DNA of 64,000 nucleotides. It comes from Streptomyces sp. NBC_00154. Lineage in GTDB: Bacteria; Actinomycetota; Actinomycetes; Streptomycetales; Streptomycetaceae. The position numbers and the translations under genes were made by a program. The first letter of the stretch is position 1, and each line of letters begins with the position of its first letter. Shown here one piece after another: positions 26,015 through 35,150 of the stretch. The notes beneath the pieces were generated by a model, which was given only the letters and a program-made list of their open reading frames with translations, did not search any database and was not told where the DNA came from. Location: positions 4,160,501 to 4,224,500 of the forward strand of contig NZ_JAPEMI010000001.1 in the NCBI RefSeq assembly GCF_026342835.1, given 5' to 3'.

Positions 26015-29000
26015 TCAACTTGCCGCAATGGTCGAATACGTCCAGACGTCCGCTGGAATGTCATGGCTGAGCCTCCAGACGATCCCCATAGGCTTGCTTC
26101 CCTTGTGCTCCACGTACTCGGCGGGACCAAGCAGCATCCAGGGCTGGGGCCCGCCGATGTCTGTCTTCTTGTAGCGGCGGACGAAGAGGAGGACGTGGGT
26201 GTCCTTGTCCTTGTGGGTCCGGTAGCGAACGCCGGTGGGCGATGTCTCCGAGGTCTGGTTCTGGGACTCCCAGTGAAACAGGGACTCGTTCAGGGCGTAG
26301 TCCTTGTAGCGAGTCTCTGGGGAGAAGTCCTTCTCGTCCTTCTCGAGAGTGATGAGTAGGGCGTCGGTCTGGATCTCCTCGCACCACTTCACCCCCTCGC
26401 GGAAGTGCCCCGGCATGAAGCCGCCCACGCACGACTGCCCCAAGGCGGGGAGGATCTCCTCGCGACTGTATGAGGCGTGGACGGTCAGCGGCAGGCTCGC
26501 GTGACCGCCGAGCAGCGGGACGGGGACGTGGTCGGCGAGATCCAGGACGTGTGCGAGGACTTGACTGAGTTCGTCACGGAAGGCGTGGTGGGGGCGAAGG
26601 GTGTCGAAGCCCTCCTGGTAGCTGTTGAAGTCGCCCCCCAACGGCCACAGCGAGAAGAAGAACATGCGGGCGTATGCCTGCTCCTGTTCGCTGAGCTCGT
26701 CGTAGGTGGGGGCGTCGTCAGTGAGGAGCTTGCTGTACGCGGCGACTCGGAGCGGATCATCGACGTGAAGGAAGGCCGATACACGCTTGAGTAGCGCTGT
26801 CTCTCCCTCCGGCCCAGTCTCGGCGAGGAGCTTGGCGCGACGGAGTAGCCCCGTCCATGAGTTCCCGTTGCCTCGGTAGAGCTCCTTGAGCTCTCGACCG
26901 CTCTCCTTGAGGTAGTCCGCGAGTCGAGGCTCGGCGTATGTGGCGACCTCACGCGCGAGCTGAGTGACGTTGACGCTGATCTGACTGCGGATGTTGTCGA
27001 TGATCAGCTCCTTGGCTTTGGTCTCAAGGATGATCTGGCAGCCAGATGGCAACTGCGGAAAGTCGTGCTCGATGTTGGTGAGCAGGCGATTGCGGGTGTG
27101 GTTGGTCAGCGCGCGGAACTGTTCCTCGAAGCGGAACTCCTTGCGGTGCTGACCGATGAAGTCCAAGACGGTGAGGACGGCCTTGTCCTCGGTGCGGCGC
27201 AAGCCTCGTCCCAGCTGCTGGAGGAACACCGTGGCGCTGGACGTGGGGCGCAGCAGGAGCAGAGTGTCGACATCAGGGATGTCGAGCCCCTCGTTGAACA
27301 GGTCCACAGAGAAGATGACTTGGAGCGTGCCAGCCTTGAGCTGATCGAGGGCGTCCTTGCGCTCAGGGCGTGGGGTCTCGCCGGACAGGGCGACTGCATT
27401 GAGGCCGGCTCGACGGAAGAAGTCGGCCATGAAGTCTGCGTGCGCGACTGACACGCAAAAGCCCAGCGCACGCATCGCGCCCGGGTCGGCAACCTTGTCC
27501 TTCACGGCTTGTACGACGAGTCTCGCCCGTGCGTCATTGCCAGTGAAGAGATTACTGAGGGCCGTGGCGTCGTACGATCCTCGCTTCCACGTGATGGCGC
27601 TCATGTCGGTGTTGTCGGTGACGCCGAAGTAGTGGAATGGACTGAGTAGTTCGTTCTCAAGGGCTTCCCAGAGGCGCATCTCTGCTGCGATCCGGCCCTC
27701 AAAGAACTCGTCCTGGATGTTCAGCCCGTCCATGCGTTCCGGGGTAGCGGTGAGTCCCAGTAGTTCGTGTGGTTCGAAGTGATCCAGGATGCGACGGTAT
27801 GTAGGAGACGTACCGTGATGGAACTCGTCGATCACGATGACGTCAAAGTGGTCTGGAGTAAAGCGGTCCAGCGCACGTGAGTTGAGTGACTGGACGCTAG
27901 CGAACACATGCGTCCAGTTGTCGGGAATCTCCCCACCCACGAAGAGTTCACCGAAGTTCGCATCAATCAGCACGTTCTGGTAGACGCGCAGCGACTGTTC
28001 CAGGATCTCCTTGCGGTGGGCTACGAAGAGCAGCCGCGGATCCCGGCCCAGTGTTTGCCGCAGGCGCTTGAAGTCCAAAGCTGCCATCACGGTCTTGCCT
28101 GTGCCCGTCGCGGCGACGAGCAGATTGCGGTTCCGGCCATGGACGGTCCGCTCCACCTGGAGGCGCTCAAGCATGTCGCGCTGGTGTGGGTAGGGCCGGA
28201 CTTCAAGGCCGGAGAGCGTGATGGTGGTGCCACTGTTGCGGTTGATTCCGCCAGCGTGAGACAGCGCTTCATCGAGTCGCTGCGCGTCGCTGTCAGGGTC
28301 GTAGGACTCGAAGGAGCGCTCGCTCCAGTACGCGTCGAATGTTGCCTCGAATTTGCTGAGGACGGAGGGTGTGGCGACCGACGACAGCCGAACGTTCCAT
28401 TCGAGGCCATCGAGAAGCGCGGCCTTGGACAGGTTCGAGCTACCAACGTATGCCGTATCGAAGCCGCTATTGCGGCGGAAGAGCCATGCCTTCGCATGGA
28501 GGCGGGTCGAGCGCAGTTCGTAATTGACCTTTACCTCGGCGCCGAATTCGCGGACCAGACGATCCAACGCGCGACGTTCCGTGGCGCCGATGTAGGTCGT
28601 TGTCAGTACGCGGATGGGGACACCGCGATCGCGTGCGGAGGAGAGCGACTGTTCAAGGACACGGAGTCCGTGCCACTTCACGAAGGCGCAGAGGAGGTCA
28701 ACACGGTCTGCCGTAGCCAACTCGGCGCGTAGCTCAAAGCCCAGGCTCGGATCGTCAGGCGAGTTGGTGATCAGCGCCGTCTCGGAAAGGGGCGTAGCGG
28801 GGCGGATTGCGTAGACACCAGGAGCCTCTTGCTCCGCTACTGCGAGCAACTGTCGGGGGCCCTCGATGACAAGGTCGACCCACTCCGTCGCACCCTCGAT
28901 GGTGTTGAGGGACTCCAGGATGTGGTTGGCGGCGAGTACCTGCTCGGCAGGGGAGAGATCCTGGAGGACTCGTCGCACGACGTTCCCGATATGGCGTGAC

Positions 29001-29155
29001 AGCACGCGAGGTGCAGATTCAGAGCCGACTATCTCGTCGATGGAGCGCCAACCCGTGGTGTCGAGTTGCTTCATGCGTTTTTCGAGGCGATGAGTAATCA
29101 GCGTCTCGTAGAGCCCAGCAACCGGAGCCGTGTCACCCGCAAAATCGTTGGGCAT
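26015..29155 (-). CDS. PLD-nuclease/DEAD helicase/DUF3427 protein
   Basis: 1046 residues in three parts. Residues 140-280 form a phospholipase-D-type nuclease domain with RLHAKAWLFRR (His220, Lys222) and YVGSSNLSKAAL. Residues 320-690 form an SF2 helicase: Walker A AATGTGKT (349-355), motif II VIDEFHHG (DEFH, 443-446), TATPERMDG, and NEGLDIPDVDTLLLL ... QQLGRGLRR. The C-terminal third is DUF3427 (HFREGVKWCEEIQTDALL to the end). Such fusions are frequent in bacterial defence islands and probably act on foreign nucleic acid. ATG 29155 is favoured over GTG 29179 because GAGGGGG lies 8 nt upstream. It stands alone. Confidence 0.9.
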   Translation of the reverse strand: MPNDFAGDTAPVAGLYETLITHRLEKRMKQLDTTGWRSIDEIVGSESAPRVLSRHIGNVVRRVLQDLSPAEQVLAANHILESLNTIEGATEWVDLVIEGPRQLLAVAEQEAPGVYAIRPATPLSETALITNSPDDPSLGFELRAELATADRVDLLCAFVKWHGLRVLEQSLSSARDRGVPIRVLTTTYIGATERRALDRLVREFGAEVKVNYELRSTRLHAKAWLFRRNSGFDTAYVGSSNLSKAALLDGLEWNVRLSSVATPSVLSKFEATFDAYWSERSFESYDPDSDAQRLDEALSHAGGINRNSGTTITLSGLEVRPYPHQRDMLERLQVERTVHGRNRNLLVAATGTGKTVMAALDFKRLRQTLGRDPRLLFVAHRKEILEQSLRVYQNVLIDANFGELFVGGEIPDNWTHVFASVQSLNSRALDRFTPDHFDVIVIDEFHHGTSPTYRRILDHFEPHELLGLTATPERMDGLNIQDEFFEGRIAAEMRLWEALENELLSPFHYFGVTDNTDMSAITWKRGSYDATALSNLFTGNDARARLVVQAVKDKVADPGAMRALGFCVSVAHADFMADFFRRAGLNAVALSGETPRPERKDALDQLKAGTLQVIFSVDLFNEGLDIPDVDTLLLLRPTSSATVFLQQLGRGLRRTEDKAVLTVLDFIGQHRKEFRFEEQFRALTNHTRNRLLTNIEHDFPQLPSGCQIILETKAKELIIDNIRSQISVNVTQLAREVATYAEPRLADYLKESGRELKELYRGNGNSWTGLLRRAKLLAETGPEGETALLKRVSAFLHVDDPLRVAAYSKLLTDDAPTYDELSEQEQAYARMFFFSLWPLGGDFNSYQEGFDTLRPHHAFRDELSQVLAHVLDLADHVPVPLLGGHASLPLTVHASYSREEILPALGQSCVGGFMPGHFREGVKWCEEIQTDALLITLEKDEKDFSPETRYKDYALNESLFHWESQNQTSETSPTGVRYRTHKDKDTHVLLFVRRYKKTDIGGPQPWMLLGPAEYVEHKGSKPMGIVWRLSHDIPADVWTYSTIAAS

Positions 29156-29175
29156 GGCCGAGTCCCCCTCATCCG

Positions 29176-29238
29176 ACACCTAGGCAGGCAGTTGTATCAG
29201 GCGGGACTGACAAAGCGTTTCGTCGGCTGCCTAGGTGT
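29176..29238. promoter_or_regulatory. Inverted repeat upstream of the PLD-helicase gene
   Basis: ACACCTAGGCAG (29176-29187) and CTGCCTAGGTGT (29227-29238) are perfect 12-bp inverted repeats 39 bp apart, each centred on CCTAGG. They lie just upstream of the ATG at 29155, flanking the probable promoter. They may be binding sites for a regulator or form a long hairpin. Confidence 0.55.
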
Positions 29239-29274
29239 GGGGGCGTGGCTACGCGCCGGTCATAGGACAGACGG

Positions 29275-29309
29275 GAAGAGCCCCGCTCCGTGCTTCGGCG
29301 GGGCCCTTC
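29275..29309 (-). terminator. Hairpin terminator of the SEC-C gene
   Basis: GAAGAGCCCCGC (29275-29286) and GCGGGGCCCTTC (29298-29309) pair over 12 bp with one mismatch around an 11-nt loop. They lie 21 bp past the minus-strand stop at 29330. Confidence 0.65.
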
Positions 29310-29329
29310 GCAGATCGTCTCGGTACGCC

Positions 29330-30325
29330 CTACACCCCGTGGCAGTCCCGATAAGCCCGTCCCGACCCGCACCAACACGCCGCGGTCCGCGCCGGAGGCC
29401 ACGGCACCGCGCGGCCGCGGGCCGCGAGCGTCGTTGCGTACTGGGGGAGGAGGTTCGGGTCGGACGGGGACGCGGCTTCGGAGGCGGCGAAGGCCTCGTA
29501 CGAGGGGACCGTGCCGGTGACGATGCCCAGGTTCGGGGTGCCCGCGGAGTGGAGGTCGCGGAGGGCGGCTTCCAGGTCGGCGAGGTGTTCGGTGTGGGAG
29601 GGGTACTCCGCGCGCAGGGTGGGGTATGCGGCGAGGAGTTCACTCAGTTCGGGCTCCGGCCAGTGCAGGACCGCCACCGGGAACGGGCGGGAGAGCGCGG
29701 TGCGGTAGGTGCCCAGCTCGGCGCGGAGGCGGGTGATCTCGGCCTGGAGTTCGCTCGGGTCGGACGAGCCGAGTGACCACAGTCGCTTCGGGTCGTGGAG
29801 TTCGTCCAGCGGGACCGTGGCGGTGTGGAGCGTGTCGGTCAGGTCGTCCCAGGTGTCGTGGTCGACGCCCATCAGGCGGCGTACCCGGTGGCGGCCGATC
29901 AGCAGCGACTGGGTGGCGTACGGGACTTCCTCGCCCGGTGCCAGGAGCAGGGTCAGCGCGGTCGAGAGGAAGTCGTGGGCCGACTCCAGCTCGTCGTGCG
30001 ATTCCAGGGTCTCGGCTGCGATCTGCCAGGGGCCGGGTTCGAGGGGCCCCGCCGCGCGGATGCCCTCGATGATGGCGCGGGCCTCGGCCTCGTGGCCGTA
30101 CTCCCAGAGGTTCGATGCCTTGAGGGCCTTGATCAGGTACGGCTCGGCGGCGTCCGCGGCGAGGAGCTCGTCGTAGAGGGGGGTGGCGCGGGTGCGCTCG
30201 CCGGCGAGTTCCAGATGGGCGGCGGCCCGGAGGAGCAGCGGTTCCCGGTCGTCGGGGTACTGCGCCGCCGTGCGCAGCAGGCGCTCGGCTTCGGCAATGT
30301 GGTCAGCAGGCGTGTCGGGGCGCAT
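29330..30325 (-). CDS. Tetratricopeptide-like protein with C-terminal SEC-C zinc motif
   Basis: 331 residues. The N-terminal 130 residues are helical and resemble TPR repeats (AEAERLLRTAAQYPDDREPL, LLRAAAHLELAGERTRATPL). A short coiled segment (LQAEITRLRAELGTYRTAL, about 205-225) follows. The protein ends in ACWCGSGRAYRDCHG, a SEC-C motif with Cys-x-Cys and Cys-His zinc ligands, used for protein or ribosome contacts in SecA and many other proteins. The function is unknown. ATG 30325 is chosen because the frame upstream runs through the sortase promoter. Confidence 0.85.
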   Translation of the reverse strand: MRPDTPADHIAEAERLLRTAAQYPDDREPLLLRAAAHLELAGERTRATPLYDELLAADAAEPYLIKALKASNLWEYGHEAEARAIIEGIRAAGPLEPGPWQIAAETLESHDELESAHDFLSTALTLLLAPGEEVPYATQSLLIGRHRVRRLMGVDHDTWDDLTDTLHTATVPLDELHDPKRLWSLGSSDPSELQAEITRLRAELGTYRTALSRPFPVAVLHWPEPELSELLAAYPTLRAEYPSHTEHLADLEAALRDLHSAGTPNLGIVTGTVPSYEAFAASEAASPSDPNLLPQYATTLAARGRAVPWPPARTAACWCGSGRAYRDCHGV

Positions 30326-30412
30326 GCACCACACCGTACTGCTGTACGGCTCCTGTACGGAGGGTTGTTCCGACCCTGGAGAGTTACAGGTCCTGCCCTT
30401 ATCGTGCGGGCC

Positions 30413-31210
30413 GTGAGGCAGCGGATACCGGTCATGGTGCAGCGGAACCCGCGCGGGCGGCGCCTTGCCGCGCGCGGGCTGTGGTCGGGCGCCGAGGCGG
30501 TCGTGACCCTCGGTGTGGTGCTGCTGCTTCTCGTTGTCCATCAGCTGTGGTGGACCAATCGGCAGGCCAGGGCCGATGCCCGGCACAAGGTGCAGTCCCT
30601 GGAGCGGGAGTGGGAGCGGGCGGGGGACGGGGACGCCGATGTTCCGTCCGCCCCGTCGGGCGAGGGCGCGGACGCGGATACGGACACGGATACGGCGGGG
30701 GAGGGCGGGGGAGCGCCGGCGGGTGGTGCGCGTACGGGAGCGGCTGCTGCACCCCGCTGGGATCAGGCCTACGCCGTCATCCGTATCCCGCGCCTCGGGC
30801 TCACCGCCCCCGTCGCCCAGGGCATCAGCAAGAGCGGCGTCCTCGACAAGGGGTACGTCGGGCACTACCCGCGCACCGCACAGCCCGGTGGCGCCGGGAA
30901 CTTCGCGCTCGCCGGGCACCGCAATACGCACGGTGAGCCGTTCCGCTACATCAATCGGCTGCGGCGCGGTGACCGGATCACCGTCGAGACCCGGCAGCGG
31001 GTGTACACGTACGTCGTCGACAAGACGCTGGCGCAGACCGCCGCCCGGGACAGCGGGGTCATCGCCGCCGTGCCGCGCAGCAATCTGAAGCCGGCCTTCG
31101 GGTACAGCGAGCCCGGTTCGTACGTGACGCTGACCACGTGCACGCCTGAATTCACCTCCCGTTACCGCCTTGTCGTGTGGGGGAAGCTGGCGGGTGTGCA
31201 GGAGCGGTAG
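30413..31210 (+). CDS. Class E sortase
   Basis: 265 residues. One N-terminal membrane span (AVVTLGVVLLLLVVHQLWW, about 29-47) is followed by an acidic linker (about 68-110). The sortase barrel has the catalytic triad His169 (ALAGHRNTH), Cys243 (TLTTCTPEF) and Arg250 (RYRLVVWG). Class E enzymes of Streptomyces recognise LAXTG sorting signals and attach surface proteins to peptidoglycan. A protein with LAMTG is encoded at 40586. GTG 30413 has no RBS, but TATCGT (30400-30405) sits 7 nt upstream, indicating a leaderless transcript; ATG 30434 is an alternative. Confidence 0.92.
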   Translation: MRQRIPVMVQRNPRGRRLAARGLWSGAEAVVTLGVVLLLLVVHQLWWTNRQARADARHKVQSLEREWERAGDGDADVPSAPSGEGADADTDTDTAGEGGGAPAGGARTGAAAAPRWDQAYAVIRIPRLGLTAPVAQGISKSGVLDKGYVGHYPRTAQPGGAGNFALAGHRNTHGEPFRYINRLRRGDRITVETRQRVYTYVVDKTLAQTAARDSGVIAAVPRSNLKPAFGYSEPGSYVTLTTCTPEFTSRYRLVVWGKLAGVQER

Positions 31211-31234
31211 CGGCGGTCACTAAGCTTTTCCGAC

Positions 31235-31423
31235 GTGCTCAGACGACGTCCGCAGTTGTTGTGGTTGCTGGTCCCCTACGTGCTGTACCTGGGGGCGCTG
31301 CCGTTCGTGAACCGGGTCCGTCCCGTCGTGCTCGGACTGCCGTTCCTCTTCGTGTGGCTGCTCGGGGCGACCCTGCTGACACCCGTGGCGGTCTGGCTGA
31401 CCCGGCGGGGGGACCGCCGGTGA
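31235..31423 (+). CDS. DUF3311 small membrane protein
   Basis: 62 residues with two membrane spans (LLWLLVPYVLYLGALPFV and PFLFVWLLGATLLTPVAVWL). The pattern P-Y-V-x-Y-x-G and P-F-x-F-x-W is that of DUF3311, nearly always encoded before a sodium:solute symporter, probably as a small subunit. GTG 31235 follows TAAGCT (31221-31226) by 8 nt with no RBS, a leaderless start. It overlaps the symporter start by 4 bp (GTGA). Confidence 0.88.
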   Translation: MLRRRPQLLWLLVPYVLYLGALPFVNRVRPVVLGLPFLFVWLLGATLLTPVAVWLTRRGDRR

Positions 31424-32982
31424 ACGCCGTAGTCGCGACCTCCGTCTTCGGGGCCTTCATGGTGGCCACCGTCGTTCTCGGGCTCCTCGCCGTGCGAGGC
31501 CGCGGTAACAGGGGCCGCGACGGGCTTGCCGAGTGGTCCGTCGGCGGGCGCAGCCTCGGGACCGTCTTCATCTGGGTGCTGATGGCCGGCGAGGGCTACA
31601 CCAGCTTCAGCTATCTCGGCGCCGCGGGATGGGGCTACAACTACGGGGCCCCCGTGCTCTATGTGGTGGCGTACATGTCCTGCGGTTACGCCGTCGGGTA
31701 TGTCGTCGGGCCGATGCTCTGGGCGTACGCGCGCCGGCACGGGCTCGTCGGGATCACCGACATGGTCGCGCACCGCTTCGGACGGCCCTGGCTGGGCGCC
31801 CTCGTCGCCGTCCTCGCGACCGTGTTCCTGCTGCCGTACATCCAGCTGCAGATCACCGGCATGGGCGTCGTCGTCTCCACCATCTCGTACGGTGCCATCA
31901 GCCTGAACTGGGCGTACTTCATAGCCTTCGCCGTCACCACGGGATTCGTCGTGGTCAGCGGACTGCGCGGCAGCGCCTGGGTGTCCGTGCTCAAGGACGT
32001 GCTGGTGATCGCCACTCTCGGGTTCCTCGCCCTCTACGTCCCGATGCACTACTTCGACGGGTACGGGCCCTTCCTGGACCGGCTCGTCACCGGGAAGAGC
32101 GAGTGGCTGACCTTCCCCGGGCACGGCGACAGCGGGCTCGGGCAGGCGTGGTTCATCACCACCTCGTTCCTCAACTCCCTCACCGTGGTGATCTTCCCGA
32201 CCACCGTCGCCGGCTACCTCGGCGCGAAGAACGCCGACGTCCTGCGCCGCAACGCGATGTGGCTGCCCGCCTACAACGTGCTGCTGTTCGTCCCGATGCT
32301 GCTCGGCATGGCCGCCCTCTTCGTCGTGCCGGGGCTCGTCGGCGCCGAGTCCAACCTCGCGCTCTTCGAGCTCGTCGTGGACTCGCTGCCCGCCTGGGCC
32401 GTCGGCGTCATCGGGGTGGCGGCCGCGCTGTCGTCGATCGTGCCCATGGCCGTCTTCATGCTCGTCATCGGCACCATGTGGGGGCGCAGCGTGCTCTCGC
32501 TCGTACCGCGCTGGCAGCAGCGGCAGAAGGGCGCCGCGCAGACCGTCGTCGTGGCCGCGGGCGTCATCGCGCTCGTGCTGACGTACACCGAGCCGAACAC
32601 GCTGGTGCGGCTCTCCCTCATCTCGTACGAGGGGATGGCGCAGCTGCTCCCCATGGTGCTGCTGGGACTGATGTGGCGGCGGCTGACGCTGCTCGGTGCG
32701 ATGGCCGGGCTGGGCGTGGGCGTGGGTGTGGTCTGCGGGTTCGTGTTCACCGGGAACGACCCGGTGTGGGGCGTGAACGCGGGCATCGTCGCCCTCGGCG
32801 CCAACCTCGCCGTCGCGCTCGCGGTGACCTACGCCGGCCCGCGCGAGCACGACGACCGGCCGGACGGCGACGTGCTCGCGCGGGACGAGCCGGGGGAGAG
32901 GCGGGGGGCCGCGGAGAGCCGGAGGCCGGAGCTCTCGGGGGTGGGCGTCAGCGAGGCGAGCGACGCTCCCGCAGGAGCATGA
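31420..32982 (+). CDS. Sodium:solute symporter (SSS family), MctP-like
   Basis: 520 residues with about 13 membrane spans. The SSS features are an N-terminal WSVGGRSLGTVFIWVLMAGE, GAAGWGYNYGAPVLYVVAY, and the signature region GLRGSAWVSVLKDVLVI. The C-terminal tail is charged and not conserved. Members coupled to DUF3311 import monocarboxylates or similar organic acids with sodium; the exact substrate is inferred only from that context. It starts with GTG overlapping the DUF3311 stop, so the two are coupled. Its 3' end overlaps the convergent MFS gene by 35 bp. Confidence 0.9.
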   Translation: MNAVVATSVFGAFMVATVVLGLLAVRGRGNRGRDGLAEWSVGGRSLGTVFIWVLMAGEGYTSFSYLGAAGWGYNYGAPVLYVVAYMSCGYAVGYVVGPMLWAYARRHGLVGITDMVAHRFGRPWLGALVAVLATVFLLPYIQLQITGMGVVVSTISYGAISLNWAYFIAFAVTTGFVVVSGLRGSAWVSVLKDVLVIATLGFLALYVPMHYFDGYGPFLDRLVTGKSEWLTFPGHGDSGLGQAWFITTSFLNSLTVVIFPTTVAGYLGAKNADVLRRNAMWLPAYNVLLFVPMLLGMAALFVVPGLVGAESNLALFELVVDSLPAWAVGVIGVAAALSSIVPMAVFMLVIGTMWGRSVLSLVPRWQQRQKGAAQTVVVAAGVIALVLTYTEPNTLVRLSLISYEGMAQLLPMVLLGLMWRRLTLLGAMAGLGVGVGVVCGFVFTGNDPVWGVNAGIVALGANLAVALAVTYAGPREHDDRPDGDVLARDEPGERRGAAESRRPELSGVGVSEASDAPAGA

Positions 32983-34396
32983 CGACCACCGTCGCCACCA
33001 GGGCCGTCGCGACCGAGAGCAGCACCGCCCCGTCCGCACCCGAGCCCGACGTCGCGACCGCGATCGTCAGCGCGACCCCCGCCGACGAGCCGAGGTAGCG
33101 GGCGGTGTTGTTCGCCCCGGAACCCATCGCCGCCCGCTCCGCCGGTACCGACTCCACCGCGACACGCGGCAGTGCGGCGTTGAGCAGGCCGCTGCCGATG
33201 CCGGAGACGACGAGCGCCAGGGTGAGCCGCAGCCACACCGATGGGCCCGCCGTTCCCGCGTCCAGGGTGCCCAGCAGCGCCAGCACCGCCACGGCGTGCA
33301 GGGCGAAGCCCGCGGCCAGCTGGTGGCGCGCCGAGACCCTGCCCGTCAGCCGCCGTGCCTGCAGCGCCACCACGAACGACGTACCGGACCAGAGCAGGAA
33401 CAGCCACGCCGTGCCCATCGGTGACAGTCCGAGTCCCCCCTGCAGCAGTGTCGGCAGATAGCTGAACAGGCCGATCACCGCGAAACCGGTGAAGAGACCG
33501 CCCGCCAGCGACGTCAGGAACGGGCGGCTGCGCAGCAACGTCAGATCGATCAGCGGCGCCGCGGCCCGGCGCTCCACCACCACGAACACGGCGGTCAGCG
33601 CGAGCACGGCAAGCAGCAGCAGGCCGACACTCGCGCGCAGCCAGCCTTCCCGGCCCAGCGTGAGGGCCGTCAGCAGCGCGGTCATCGCCAGGCCGAGCGC
33701 CGCTGTGCCCGCGAGATCGGGGCGGCCGCCGCGCGGCGAGCGGGACTCGGAGAGCACGCGGAACGCAAAGGCGGCCGTGCCGAGTGCGGCGACCGCGAGT
33801 GCGGCATACACCAGCCGCCAGTCGACGATGCCCAGCGAACCGGCGAGCAGCGGGCCGAGCGCGATCCCGCCGCTCACGCACGCACCCCAGATCCCGGTCG
33901 CCCTGATCCTGGCCGTCCCCACCGGGAAGGCGCCGACGAGCAGGCCCAGGCTGGTCGCGAGGATCGCCGCGGTCGCCGCGCCCTGGGCGACTCGGGCCAG
34001 CGTGAAGGCGAGCGTGCTGGTTGCGAAGGCGCCGGCGGCGGTGGTGACGCCGAGGCCCAGGGTGCCGATGAGGAACAGCCTGCGCCGGCCGTAGTCGTCG
34101 GCGAGGCTGCCCACGACGAGGAGGAAGGCGGCCAGCCCGAGCGGGGTGCCGTTGATCAGCCAGGCCTGGCCGGAGGCGGGGGTGGCGAGCGCGGCGGAGA
34201 TGCCGGGGACGGTCGTCAACGGAGACGTGTAGTTCATCAGCGCCACGGTGGTGGCCAGGGCGGTGACGGCGAGGGTGGCGGTGGGGCGGGGGGAGGAGGG
34301 GGAGAGGGCGGCGGTCGGGCGGGTCACGGCACGTCTCGGGGGGTGCGATGGGGTGTGCGCGAGCTGCTGAGTGGGGGGACGTGTGGGCTGCGGCAT
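32948..34396 (-). CDS. MFS transporter (DHA2-type) under HxlR control
   Basis: 482 residues with about 14 spans. Motif A appears as GSLADDYGRRRLFLIGTLGLG, cut here as GSLADDYGRRRLFL; the antiporter-type region is GIWGACVSGGIALGPLLAG. It probably exports toxic organic compounds. ATG 34396 has GGAG 7 nt upstream; the open frame to 34504 would run through an operator and is rejected. It is divergent from the hxlR-type regulator, with an inverted pair of 16-bp sites in between. Its 3' end overlaps the convergent symporter gene. Confidence 0.88.
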   Translation of the reverse strand: MPQPTRPPTQQLAHTPSHPPRRAVTRPTAALSPSSPRPTATLAVTALATTVALMNYTSPLTTVPGISAALATPASGQAWLINGTPLGLAAFLLVVGSLADDYGRRRLFLIGTLGLGVTTAAGAFATSTLAFTLARVAQGAATAAILATSLGLLVGAFPVGTARIRATGIWGACVSGGIALGPLLAGSLGIVDWRLVYAALAVAALGTAAFAFRVLSESRSPRGGRPDLAGTAALGLAMTALLTALTLGREGWLRASVGLLLLAVLALTAVFVVVERRAAAPLIDLTLLRSRPFLTSLAGGLFTGFAVIGLFSYLPTLLQGGLGLSPMGTAWLFLLWSGTSFVVALQARRLTGRVSARHQLAAGFALHAVAVLALLGTLDAGTAGPSVWLRLTLALVVSGIGSGLLNAALPRVAVESVPAERAAMGSGANNTARYLGSSAGVALTIAVATSGSGADGAVLLSVATALVATVVVMLLRERRSPR

Positions 34397-34450
34397 GGCT
34401 TCGCTCCGGGGCTCGGGTCGTTCGTTCCGGGTCGGCTCTCGGCCGCTATT

Positions 34451-34514
34451 GGTTCGATGAATGAACTTAGGGTTGTAGGCCGACGCTAACACGGGTCGGT
34501 TCATTCATCGAACC
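34451..34514. promoter_or_regulatory. Pair of inverted 16-bp operators between MFS and hxlR genes
   Basis: GGTTCGATGAATGAAC (34451-34466) recurs as its exact reverse complement GTTCATTCATCGAACC (34499-34514), 32 bp apart. One copy faces each divergent gene. Each is itself roughly symmetric (GGTTC...GAAC). These are most likely HxlR binding sites controlling both the pump and the regulator. Confidence 0.7.
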
Positions 34515-34536
34515 TTGTGGGAGTAAAGTGGTGCCC

Positions 34537-35064
34537 ATGGCTCTCGGCAAGGACTACGCGACACAGCAGTGCTCGATCGCCCGCGCACTCGAAGTGATCG
34601 GCGAGCGCTGGACCCTCCTGGTGGTGCGCGACGCGTTCTTCGGCGTCCGCCGCTACAGCGACTTCCTCGTGCACCTCGGCATCCCGCGTGCCGTCCTCGC
34701 TGCACGGCTGCAGTCCCTCATCGAGGCCGGAGTACTGGAGAAGCGCCGCTACCAGCAGTCGCCGCCGCGCGACGAATACCTCCTCACCGACAGCGGCAAG
34801 GCCCTCTGGCCGGTCCTCCGCACCCTCGGTGTGTGGGGGAGCGAGCACATTCCCGGTACGCGTCCGATGCGGCTCTTCATCCATGCCGCCTGCGGTACGG
34901 AGCTGGGGCCGTACGGCAACTGCCCGGCCTGCGCCCAGGCCGTACCGCTGGAGGATGTCGAGATGCGGCCGGGCGACGGGCTCGACCCGAACCGCGATCC
35001 GGTCAGCCGCGCCCTGTTCGCGCCGCGCAGGCTGCTTCAGCCCCTGGAGGCCGACCCCGTCTGA
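34537..35064 (+). CDS. HxlR-family transcriptional regulator
   Basis: 175 residues. The winged helix is typical of HxlR/DUF24: CSIARALEVIGERWTLLVVR, DAFFGVRRYSDFLVHLGIPR, AVLAARLQSLIEAGVLEKR, then Y-Q-Q-S-P-P-R-D-E-Y-L-L-T. The C-terminus has four Cys (ACGTELGPYGNCPACAQA), which may bind zinc or sense redox state. TAAAGT (34524-34529) sits 7 nt before ATG 34537, suggesting a leaderless start; GTG 34531 is also possible behind GGGAG. It probably represses itself and the divergent MFS gene. Confidence 0.9.
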   Translation: MALGKDYATQQCSIARALEVIGERWTLLVVRDAFFGVRRYSDFLVHLGIPRAVLAARLQSLIEAGVLEKRRYQQSPPRDEYLLTDSGKALWPVLRTLGVWGSEHIPGTRPMRLFIHAACGTELGPYGNCPACAQAVPLEDVEMRPGDGLDPNRDPVSRALFAPRRLLQPLEADPV

Positions 35065-35150
35065 CGCCGGCCCCCTGCCACGGTGCCATCGTGTATAACG
35101 GCTGGAGGGCCGAACGGACGAGCCCACCGGGCCGGGCAGGGGAGGGATCG

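Noticed and set aside
31276..33039. A 587-residue minus-strand frame over the symporter
   Set aside because: It is rich in His/Glu/Arg with no family, and antisense to a clear SSS symporter with membrane spans.
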